Assembly: GCF_016599715.1 (NCBI RefSeq)
Contig: NZ_CP067019.1
Coordinates: 2,790,001-2,854,000, forward strand
Direction of reading: 5' to 3'
Origin: Acinetobacter sp. CS-2
GTDB lineage: Bacteria > Pseudomonadota > Gammaproteobacteria > Pseudomonadales > Moraxellaceae
DNA: 64,000 nt
This document shows, in pieces, positions 55,958 through 64,000 of the stretch (its first letter is position 1; each line of letters begins with the position of its first letter). The position numbers and the translations under genes are program-made. Below the pieces are notes generated by a model. That model worked only from the letters and a program-made list of their open reading frames with translations, had not been told where the DNA came from and did not search any database.

Positions 55958-56166
55958 GGCGGCATAATAACAGAACCATTTAAAAAAGTAATCATTTTTT
56001 TCGATCAAATGATGCATACATACTGTTTTTTTCAGTAACAGTCTATTTTACAACTTAATTTTGTTTAATTTTTAAACAGGTAATATTGTAACGCTTTATC
56101 TGGATAAAAATGCGGGCAAATAGACGCTATCCGGCATTTTCATTGAATCAGGAATTTAATCCAGAA

Positions 56167-56198
56167 ATAAAAAAAGCCCTCGCAAGGAGAGCTTTTTT
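56167..56198 (-). terminator. Terminator of suhB
   Basis: AAAGCYCTC / GAGRGCTTT arms with a short loop are followed on the minus strand by a T run. Confidence 0.75.
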
Positions 56199-56223
56199 GT
56201 CATGTCACTCGATTCAATCGATC

Positions 56224-57054
56224 TTACTTCGCTGCGTCACCCCAAGCCGGAACAACAGCTTGCATTAAAGGCTTAAGCATTTTCATAGAGCAAGCAAGTA
56301 CTTGACCATTTTCCATAGAATCGGCACCACCACGTGCATCCACTACAGTACCACCCGCTTCTTTCACGATGAGCTCGCCTGCAGCGATATCCCACGGTTT
56401 CAGACCCAGTTCAAAATAACCATCCAAACGGCCTGCAGCAACATAAGCCAAATCTAATGCAGCAGAACCTGCACGACGGTATTGTGCACCCGCTTCAGTC
56501 ACGTTCAATAATGACTCAAAATGGTTTTTTGCATAAGAGATCACTTCACCGTTACGTTTAGCACGGTAAGCATGACCTACGGCAAGGAAAGTATTTTGCA
56601 GGCTGTCTTTGACATTTACGCGAATACGGCGTTGATTCAACATGGCACCGCGACCACGACTGGCAGAGAATAACTCATCTTTTACAGGGTCATAAATCAC
56701 GCCGTGTTGAGTCACACCTTTGTGCTGAACAGCAATAGAAATACAGAAATGCGGGAAACCGTTAATGAAGTTTAAAGTTCCATCAAGCGGGTCGATCACC
56801 CAGCACCATTCGGCGTCGTGACCTTTACCTTCTTGCAGACCAAACTCTTCACCAAGGAAGCTGTGGTTTTTATAGCTTTTACGTAGCGTATCGATAGTCA
56901 ATTGTTCCAAATAACGGTCTACACGCGTTACCGGACCATCAATCCCTTTTTCTTCGACTTGTAGATCGAGTTTATGACGATTTTGATGCGCTTTTAAAAG
57001 CTCTTGACCAACTAATTGAGCCGCACGCGCAGCCATCACCACCATAGGTTCCAT
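56224..57054 (-). CDS. suhB: Inositol-1-monophosphatase family protein SuhB
   Basis: This 276-residue Mg2+-dependent phosphatase has the FLGEEFG motif (about 66), the metal-binding WVIDPLDGTLNFINGFPHF (about 84-102) and WDIAAGELIVKEAGG (about 220). SuhB also acts in rRNA antitermination complexes in E. coli. It is monocistronic or follows the dxs terminator. Confidence 0.93.
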   Translation of the reverse strand: MEPMVVMAARAAQLVGQELLKAHQNRHKLDLQVEEKGIDGPVTRVDRYLEQLTIDTLRKSYKNHSFLGEEFGLQEGKGHDAEWCWVIDPLDGTLNFINGFPHFCISIAVQHKGVTQHGVIYDPVKDELFSASRGRGAMLNQRRIRVNVKDSLQNTFLAVGHAYRAKRNGEVISYAKNHFESLLNVTEAGAQYRRAGSAALDLAYVAAGRLDGYFELGLKPWDIAAGELIVKEAGGTVVDARGGADSMENGQVLACSMKMLKPLMQAVVPAWGDAAK

Positions 57055-57101
57055 TGAACACCCACTACAAATTTGAAGATATTGATAAAGAATAATGCAT
57101 A

Positions 57102-57137
57102 AAAGCCCTCACATTTTAACAAATACGAGGGCTTTTA
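57102..57137 (-). terminator. Terminator of dxs
   Basis: AAAAGCCCTC / GAGGGCTTTT arms are separated by 16 bases and followed by A/T runs, between suhB and dxs. Confidence 0.8.
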
Positions 57138-57170
57138 GGGAAAAAATGTTTCTAAAATTTTTTAAATTGA

Positions 57171-59078
57171 TCAGGACACCGACTGCACAAGCTTTGACCA
57201 GGCCAATTCAACTGATTTTTCAATTCCTTTGGCATCCAGCCCGGCTTGTTGCAACATCTGTGCATGTGAAGCCTGGTGCATGAAGATGTCTGCCAGCCCC
57301 AAATTCAAGATTGGTTTTACAATTTGTGCCTGCGCCAAATACTCGTTTACCGCACTGCCTGCGCCTGCCATCACGGCATGTTCTTCAACAGTGACAAATA
57401 GACTGGTTGTCGCAGCAAGCTGTTCAATAATCTGCTCATCCAGCGGTTTAACGAAGCGCATATTCACCACACGCACCCCCACCTCATGACTAGCGGCGAG
57501 TGTTTGTGCTGCTTCTACCGCGACACTGACACGGCTACCGAATGCCAGAATGCTGATCTGCTCTTCTTGAAATTCATTAAAACTGGCCACAATTTCTGCT
57601 TTACCAATCTCCAAAGCCGTCATTTGTTGCTGAATTTCAACCCCTACACCATTGCCACGCGGGTAACGTACCGCCGCTGGACCATTGTATAAATAAGCGG
57701 TATGCAGCATCTGACGACATTCATTTTCATCTTTAGGCGCCATAATGACCATATTAGGTACAGTACGCATAAAGGCATAGTCATAAGCACCGGCATGGGT
57801 TGGGCCATCTTCACCCACCAGCCCGGCACGGTCGATGCCAAAAGTGACATCCAGATTTTGCAAGGCCACATCATGAATCAGCTGATCATAACCGCGTTGC
57901 AGAAAAGTCGAATAAATCGCTACCACCGGTTTTAAGCCCTCACAGGCCATCCCTGCCGCCAAGGTCACGGCATGCTGTTCGGCAATCGCCACATCAAAAA
58001 AGCGTTCCGGGAACTGTTTGGCAAACTGCACCATGCCCGAACCTTCACACATAGCCGGCGTAATCGCCAGCAAACGCTGATCTTGGGTAGCTTCATCACA
58101 GAGCCATTGTCCAAACACATCGGAATATTTCGGTGCTGCATTGCTTGAAGATACAGTATTTAATTTACTGATGGCATGGTATTTAATCTGATCGGCTTCC
58201 GCAGGCGCAAATCCTTTACCCTTTTTGGTATAGACATGAATTAAACGCGGACCTTTACGTTTTTTTAGGGCATTAAATACCTGTACCAATTGATTGACAT
58301 CATGGCCGTCAAATGGGCCAAAATAGTCAAAACCAATGGCTTTAAACAGATTATCTGCAGCTTCAGTGGCAGCACAGTGCAAACGAGAATTGTAAGTCCA
58401 TTCCGGATGCGGCTGGATATATGCATCACCCTCATCAGTAACATTCACCGATTCGCCACGTTCCCAGATAGCTGCCAAATGTTTGGCAAATCCACCGGTA
58501 CTGCACGAAATAGACATGTCATTGTCATTCAGTACCACGATTAAATCTGCATCATGTGCAACGGCATCATTCATGGCTTCAAAGGCCATACCGGCCGTCA
58601 TGGCACCATCTCCAATGATCGACACCACTTCACACGGATCGTTCTGATAACGGCGTGCCAGTGCCATGCCCAATCCCGCAGAAATAGCTGTTGAAGAATG
58701 TCCCACGCCAAAAGTATCGAATATCGATTCTTCACGTGCAGGAAAAGCAGCCAAACCGTCTTTGGCACGAATGGTGGTCAACTGTTCACGGCGACCAGTC
58801 AAAGCTTTATGCGGATAGGCCTGATGACCCACATCCCAGATCAGACGGTCATGCGGCGTATTAAAACAATAGTGCAAAGCCACAGTGAGTTCGATCACTC
58901 CCAGGTTAGCACCAAAGTGTCCACCGCTTTGTCCTGCTGCATACAAAATGTACTGACGTAACTCATCTGCCACTTGTTCTAGTTGGCTGCGCTCGAGCAA
59001 TCGTAATTGTTGCGGATGATCAATCGCATTCAGCAACGGAGTTACAGGTCGGTGAGTCGGTATTTCTGTATACAACAT
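57171..59078 (-). CDS. dxs: 1-deoxy-D-xylulose-5-phosphate synthase
   Basis: This 635-residue thiamine-diphosphate enzyme makes DXP from pyruvate and glyceraldehyde 3-phosphate, the first step of the MEP isoprenoid pathway; DXP also feeds thiamine and pyridoxal synthesis. The ThDP motif [17 protein letters not shown] (about 156-172), [13 protein letters not shown] and [18 protein letters not shown] (about 413-430) are present. The length is typical. Confidence 0.96.
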   Translation of the reverse strand: MLYTEIPTHRPVTPLLNAIDHPQQLRLLERSQLEQVADELRQYILYAAGQSGGHFGANLGVIELTVALHYCFNTPHDRLIWDVGHQAYPHKALTGRREQLTTIRAKDGLAAFPAREESIFDTFGVGHSSTAISAGLGMALARRYQNDPCEVVSIIGDGAMTAGMAFEAMNDAVAHDADLIVVLNDNDMSISCSTGGFAKHLAAIWERGESVNVTDEGDAYIQPHPEWTYNSRLHCAATEAADNLFKAIGFDYFGPFDGHDVNQLVQVFNALKKRKGPRLIHVYTKKGKGFAPAEADQIKYHAISKLNTVSSSNAAPKYSDVFGQWLCDEATQDQRLLAITPAMCEGSGMVQFAKQFPERFFDVAIAEQHAVTLAAGMACEGLKPVVAIYSTFLQRGYDQLIHDVALQNLDVTFGIDRAGLVGEDGPTHAGAYDYAFMRTVPNMVIMAPKDENECRQMLHTAYLYNGPAAVRYPRGNGVGVEIQQQMTALEIGKAEIVASFNEFQEEQISILAFGSRVSVAVEAAQTLAASHEVGVRVVNMRFVKPLDEQIIEQLAATTSLFVTVEEHAVMAGAGSAVNEYLAQAQIVKPILNLGLADIFMHQASHAQMLQQAGLDAKGIEKSVELAWSKLVQSVS

Positions 59079-59388
59079 AAATGGCGAAGCCTTCTAAAGC
59101 CTGGCAAATCCTAAGCTAGGTCAATGGGTTTATTCGAGCATAATGATCGAATTGTATCACCTTTAAATCAGCCACATTTCTAGCGATGCAGTTTAGAGGC
59201 AAATCTCTACACTGGGTGTTTGTTCATGAGCGAGATTATCCTGAATAATCTTACTATTTATCAACCATTATCGTTCGCTTTATACAAAAAAGAAAATCTT
59301 CTGCATAAATTCATCTTTACAATTCAACTAATGTCCAATCATTCAGCTATACTTTAGCTAATTAATAAACTATTTAACGAGTTAAGCA
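59079..59388. promoter_or_regulatory. Divergent promoter region between dxs and ribA
   Basis: This 310-base AT-rich gap must hold promoters for dxs (minus) and ribA (plus). A TATACT element is seen at about 59349-59354 for ribA with no clear -35. No FMN riboswitch or other RNA element was recognised. Confidence 0.5.
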
Positions 59389-59991
59389 GTGCCCATAGAA
59401 TTTGTCGCGACTTCAAGATTACCAACCGCTTTTGGTGAATTTAAAATCACGGTATTTCAAGATCCTAAAACGGGTGAAGAACATGTAGCACTGTCTAAAG
59501 GTCTGGATATGCCGCCTGTCGGACCGGTATTGGTGAGAATACATTCTGAGTGTTTAACCGGTGATGCCTTTGCTTCACTGAAATGCGATTGCGGCCCGCA
59601 ACTGCAAGCCACCCAGAAACTGATTAATGAAGTCGGTCAAGGCGTGATTCTGTATTTACGTCAGGAAGGTCGCGGTATTGGACTAACCAACAAGATTCGT
59701 GCCTATGCCCTGCAAGATCAGGGACACGATACGGTTGATGCCAACTTGATGCTGAACTTGCCCGCGGATGCACGACACTATGACATGTGTACCATCATGC
59801 TGGACCATTTACAGGTCAAGCAGGTTAAACTGATTACCAATAACCCTTCAAAGATTCAGGCACTACAAGAACTGGGCATTGATGTGGTTGACCGTGTGCC
59901 GCTCACTGTCGGTTTAAATCCTTTTAATGCCGAGTATTTAAAAACCAAACATGAACGCATGGCGCATATGTATAAGAAAGGCGATTTTTAA
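59389..59991 (+). CDS. ribA: GTP cyclohydrolase II
   Basis: This 200-residue zinc enzyme opens the imidazole ring of GTP, the first step of riboflavin synthesis. The zinc cysteines lie in [20 protein letters not shown] (about residues 52-71), followed by [10 protein letters not shown] with the catalytic arginine. It starts with GTG at 59389, giving the usual [14 protein letters not shown]-terminus; no ATG serves better. Confidence 0.95.
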   Translation: MPIEFVATSRLPTAFGEFKITVFQDPKTGEEHVALSKGLDMPPVGPVLVRIHSECLTGDAFASLKCDCGPQLQATQKLINEVGQGVILYLRQEGRGIGLTNKIRAYALQDQGHDTVDANLMLNLPADARHYDMCTIMLDHLQVKQVKLITNNPSKIQALQELGIDVVDRVPLTVGLNPFNAEYLKTKHERMAHMYKKGDF

Positions 59992-60032
59992 ATCCCACTT
60001 ATTTTATAAATCTCCCCGACTTTATACAAATC

Positions 60033-60068
60033 CACCCCAACCCTCCTTTGCTAAAGGAGGGAGTTGTC
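60033..60068 (-). repeat. REP-like palindromic repeat in the ribA-hemN interval
   Basis: CTCCCTCCTTT / AAAGGAGGG arms in reverse orientation are followed by TTGGGGTGG, similar to the other copies. It may also act as a terminator between the two convergent genes. Confidence 0.55.
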
Positions 60069-60095
60069 TTTTTTAAAAGGGAAGTTTGTAGGGAT

Positions 60096-61460
60096 TTAAA
60101 TCGTCATCGAAAAAATTCGATTCTCCGGAACGCGGCGTTTTAGGCGTAAATCAAAGGCCATACAGATATTACGCACAAAAGGCTTGCCTTGCTCAGTCAC
60201 AGTAATGCCCTGCTCATCAATCTGTAACAACTGATCCTGCTGCATTTCTGCAAGTTGCCGCAAAACCTCGGGCAATTCAGGAAATTGCATCTCTTTTGAT
60301 GCCCAAGATGTAGTAAAAGTACACATCAAGTTCAAGATATGTTTACGGATCATCAGGTCTTCTGTACTCAGCACATGGCCTTTGACCACCGGAATTTCAT
60401 TTTGCTCCAGACGTGCATAGTAGTCTTCCAGTTTTTTTTCATTTTGCGCAAAGCTGTACCAGCTGTCGCTAATCGAAGAAATCCCCAAGCCAATCATCAC
60501 TTGGGTTTTGGATGCGGTATAGCCCATAAAATTACGATGTAAAGTCCCCTGTTTAAAGGACTGGCACATACTGTCTTTTTCTAGAGCAAAATGATCCATA
60601 CCAATTTCATGATAACCTTGCGCCAGTAGCTTATTTTTTCCTTCTTCATAGCACTGGCGTTTTATTTCATCTTTCGGTACATCAGCATCTTTAAAGCCAC
60701 GCTGACCATTGCCCTTAATCCAGGGCACATGGGCATAGCTATAAAACGCCAAACGGTCCGGCCTTAACCGATTGGTTTGATCAATGGTATTCAGCACATC
60801 TTGCAAACTCTGAAAAGGTAGACCAAAAACCAGATCATGTGAAATGGACGTATAACCAATTTCACGTGCCCACTCCGTTACACGCTGTACATGTTCAAAA
60901 GGCTGCATCCGGTGGATGGCTTTTTGCACCGTTTCATTGTAGTCCTGAACTCCGTAACTGACCCGACGAAAGCCCAGATCATATAAGGCTTGCAGATGTT
61001 CACGGGTGGTATTGTTAGGATGCCCTTCAAAACTGAATTCATGCTCGGCAGCCACCTCTGCCTTTGCCAAGATGCCCTGAATTAACTGTTGTAAATGCTC
61101 AACCGAAAAGAAGGTCGGTGTGCCGCCGCCCAAATGAATTTCTTTAATTTTCGGCTTTGTTACCAGCAACTGGCAATACAAGTCCCATTCTTTCAGCACG
61201 GCCTGAATATAAGGCTGTTCCATCTCATGCTTTTTCGTGACACGTTTATGGCAGCCGCAAAAGGTACACAGGCTTTCACAAAATGGCAGATGGATATACA
61301 GACTGATGCCTTCACTTGAGTTGGATTCATCAAAGGAACGTTTTAAGCTCTGCTTCCACAGATCAAGCGAAAATGGCTCGGCTTCCCAATACGGCACCGT
61401 TGGATAACTGGTATAACGGGGTCCGGGTACATTATATTTTTGAATTAAAGAACGCGTCAT
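60096..61460 (-). CDS. hemN: Oxygen-independent coproporphyrinogen III oxidase
   Basis: This 454-residue radical-SAM enzyme converts coproporphyrinogen III to protoporphyrinogen IX without oxygen. It has the N-terminal PGPRYTSYPT and the iron-sulfur motif CESLCTFCGC (about residue 60). The ATG at 61460 gives the family N-terminus, MTRSLIQKYNVPGPRY; the frame is open to 61526 but that part lacks family residues and would contain the upstream palindrome. The oxygen-dependent counterpart hemF is divergent and 273 bases away. Confidence 0.94.
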   Translation of the reverse strand: MTRSLIQKYNVPGPRYTSYPTVPYWEAEPFSLDLWKQSLKRSFDESNSSEGISLYIHLPFCESLCTFCGCHKRVTKKHEMEQPYIQAVLKEWDLYCQLLVTKPKIKEIHLGGGTPTFFSVEHLQQLIQGILAKAEVAAEHEFSFEGHPNNTTREHLQALYDLGFRRVSYGVQDYNETVQKAIHRMQPFEHVQRVTEWAREIGYTSISHDLVFGLPFQSLQDVLNTIDQTNRLRPDRLAFYSYAHVPWIKGNGQRGFKDADVPKDEIKRQCYEEGKNKLLAQGYHEIGMDHFALEKDSMCQSFKQGTLHRNFMGYTASKTQVMIGLGISSISDSWYSFAQNEKKLEDYYARLEQNEIPVVKGHVLSTEDLMIRKHILNLMCTFTTSWASKEMQFPELPEVLRQLAEMQQDQLLQIDEQGITVTEQGKPFVRNICMAFDLRLKRRVPENRIFSMTI

Positions 61461-61489
61461 CGTTGCTATCCACTCTCTACTGCAACAGC

Positions 61490-61507
61490 CGGTTATACTT
61501 ATAACCG
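61490..61507. promoter_or_regulatory. 18-bp perfect palindrome upstream of hemN
   Basis: CGGTTATACTTATAACCG is fully symmetric except for its two central bases (CT), and lies 29 bases upstream of the hemN start. Its position and symmetry suggest an operator for a dimeric regulator. No T run follows, so it is not a terminator. Confidence 0.45.
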
Positions 61508-61697
61508 AACCCATATTTTGCATCACATATTCAACTCATTTTGCTGGGCTTGCTTATAGAATTCAACCTAGTGATCTAGTCGGGATATTTTTCAGCGATC
61601 ACTTTGAATCAAAGTCTCAATAAAATGGATGGTATCTATTTCAATAAAAAACATGCTGCATAAAAATCCTTACTCTTTTATACAATTTATGCTTTGA

Positions 61698-62678
<981 letters not shown>

Positions 62679-62688
62679 TAAAGTTTTT

Positions 62689-62722
62689 ATCCCTTTTTCA
62701 CTACAGAAAAAGGGATTTTTCA
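62689..62722 (+). terminator. Terminator of hemF
   Basis: ATCCCTTTTTC / GAAAAAGGGAT is a perfect 11-bp stem with an ACTACA loop, followed by T residues. Confidence 0.85.
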
Positions 62723-62958
62723 CTGAAATAACTTTTGAAAAAATCGACACTTAAAATATTTAAATAATTAAAATCAATATTTTAATTTAATTAAGATAAT
62801 TAACCAGGCTATTAATGCAAGAAAAACCGACATATTTCCTTACAGCACTAGACACGAGTGTGTCACAAAAATCGTTTAGACTGGATCATGATATTCATGA
62901 CCTATACTGATTTAATCAGCATGGATAAATACAAAAAAGTAGGCTTGAAGGAGAAACG

Positions 62959-63165
62959 ATGCTCAACACAATGTTAAATAATAAGGTGATTTTATTTTGG
63001 TGTATTTTAACCCTGATCGTGTGTTCTATCACCATTACCTTGCTTTCACATAACACCCTTGCAGACAGCGTGTCGATTAGCTTTACCGTATTTGCAGGTT
63101 TTGCCCTATTTTTTACTGCAGCCATGTGGCTGGAAGATACCATTCGCGAAATTTGTAATCCTTAA
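62959..63165 (+). CDS. Small two-helix membrane protein
   Basis: This 68-residue protein has two hydrophobic helices at about residues 10-29 and 38-57, with an acidic C-terminus (LEDTIREICNP). A GAAGGAGA ribosome binding site precedes the ATG. It is of unknown function, in the interval between hemF and aroE, and has no recognised motif. Confidence 0.65.
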   Translation: MLNTMLNNKVILFWCILTLIVCSITITLLSHNTLADSVSISFTVFAGFALFFTAAMWLEDTIREICNP

Positions 63166-63298
63166 CAGGATTTAACTTTACCGCTTTAACGATTTCCCCC
63201 ATTCTTCCTTCTTTGTCATTTTTCCTTTCCGTAGTGGCTTTAGCCTGCGGGAAAAATCACGTATATTGAATGCCATTTCCGCACACGGACCTTGTGAA

Positions 63299-64000
63299 AT
63301 GAGCAAACAATTTGCCGTGATTGGCAATCCAATCGAACAATCACGTTCTCCAGAACTGCATCATGCTTTTGCTAAAAAAACTGGCATTAACCTGAGCTAT
63401 AGCAAACGCCTTGCCCCACTGGATGGCTTTGCAGCCAATATCGAGGAGTTTTTTGCTCAGGGCGGTATGGGCATGAATGTGACCGTGCCCTTCAAAGAGC
63501 AAGCTTTTGCAGCCTGTGCCGTATTAACCGAACGTGCCAAAATTGCCAAGGCAGTCAATACCCTATGGATGCAGGATGGCAAGCTGTATGGCGACAATAC
63601 TGATGGTCAAGGTCTGGTCGATGCCATCAAGGCCCTAGAGTGGAATTTAACCGATGCCGAAATTCTGATTATAGGTGCGGGCGGTGCAACCCGTGGTGTC
63701 ATCTACCCCTTGGTACAGGCGGGTGCGAAAAAAATTGTCATCGCTAACCGGACTTTAGCCCGTGCAGAACAACTGGTTACCGATTTAAGACCTGCTGTGC
63801 CGCAAGCCACCCTTGAAGCCACTTCTTTAAATGATCTGGCTGGTCATTTTGAGATTGTCATTAATGCAACTTCGGCAAGTTTAACCGGTGATGCCTTGGT
63901 TTTACCTGAAGCTTTACAATTTGAGTATGCCTACGAAATGGCCTATGGCAAGCCATCCAGCTTTTTAGATCAAGCCAAAACCCGCGGTGTTCCGACCTCG
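63299..64000 (+). CDS. aroE: Shikimate dehydrogenase, 3' end cut by window edge
   Basis: The first 234 residues are visible and in frame to the last base. AroE reduces 3-dehydroshikimate to shikimate with NADPH in aromatic amino acid synthesis. Shikimate-binding residues are in IGNPIEQSRSPELHH (about 8-22), the catalytic Lys in NVTVPFKEQ (about 60-68) and Asp in DNTDGQGL (about 100); the NADP loop is GAGGATRG (about 125). Confidence 0.95.
   Translation, partial: MSKQFAVIGNPIEQSRSPELHHAFAKKTGINLSYSKRLAPLDGFAANIEEFFAQGGMGMNVTVPFKEQAFAACAVLTERAKIAKAVNTLWMQDGKLYGDNTDGQGLVDAIKALEWNLTDAEILIIGAGGATRGVIYPLVQAGAKKIVIANRTLARAEQLVTDLRPAVPQATLEATSLNDLAGHFEIVINATSASLTGDALVLPEALQFEYAYEMAYGKPSSFLDQAKTRGVPTS

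Overview
This 64 kb window is chromosomal DNA of an Acinetobacter-type gammaproteobacterium. The evidence is the AlmA-like long-chain alkane monooxygenase, the IS66 and IS4 insertion sequences, an adjacent hmp-nsrR pair with an NsrR operator, the gene content and the moderate-to-low GC content. Most of it is core genome: RNA decay, ribosome and RNA polymerase, haem, riboflavin and isoprenoid synthesis, phospholipid synthesis and outer-membrane lipid asymmetry. No CRISPR array, prophage, tRNA or rRNA gene was recognised.

Layout. 1-5.9 kb (+): the 3' part of rnr (RNase R, cut by the window edge), prlC, a yheV-like zinc-ribbon gene, a coiled-coil membrane protein and an EamA exporter. 6-10.4 kb (-): a fused TRAP-type permease, a rhombosortase-like rhomboid protease, a helical lipoprotein that may be a TRAP accessory protein, and a 36-codon membrane peptide gene too short for routine gene calling. 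10.6-14.3 kb: ygfX-like and sdhE, an acyl-CoA dehydrogenase and the almA-like monooxygenase. 14.4-16.9 kb: a complete IS66 element (tnpA, tnpB, tnpC) with 8-bp target duplications, inserted 112 bp upstream of almA. 17-30.8 kb (-): the contiguous S10, spc and alpha ribosomal operons from rpsJ to rplQ, including secY and rpoA, with a clear promoter and leader hairpin before rpsJ.

30.8-39.7 kb: a glutamine amidotransferase, metC-like (TTG start), a decayed HerA-like ATPase gene, hmp with an NsrR operator, nsrR, engB, a VOC protein, a dicarboxylate/amino acid symporter, a tiny exported His/Cys peptide and tesB. 39.9-50 kb: plsB, an IS4-family element with 9-bp duplications, an epimerase-like gene, recG, a comF-like gene, a NUDIX and a LOG gene, and corA. 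50.2-53.4 kb (-): mlaFEDCB. 53.8-59.1 kb (-): a DEAD-box helicase with a long RG-rich repeat tail and a structured leader, suhB and dxs. 59.4-64 kb: ribA, hemN, hemF, a small membrane protein and the first 234 codons of aroE (cut by the window edge).

The less ordinary material is between genes: three very small peptide genes, three operator-like repeats near one of them, a REP-like palindrome family confined here to intervals between convergent genes, an 18-bp palindrome before hemN, and the ATPase gene remnant. Nothing here is clearly a new multi-gene system. The best candidates are the small membrane peptides and the TRAP/lipoprotein/rhombosortase cluster.
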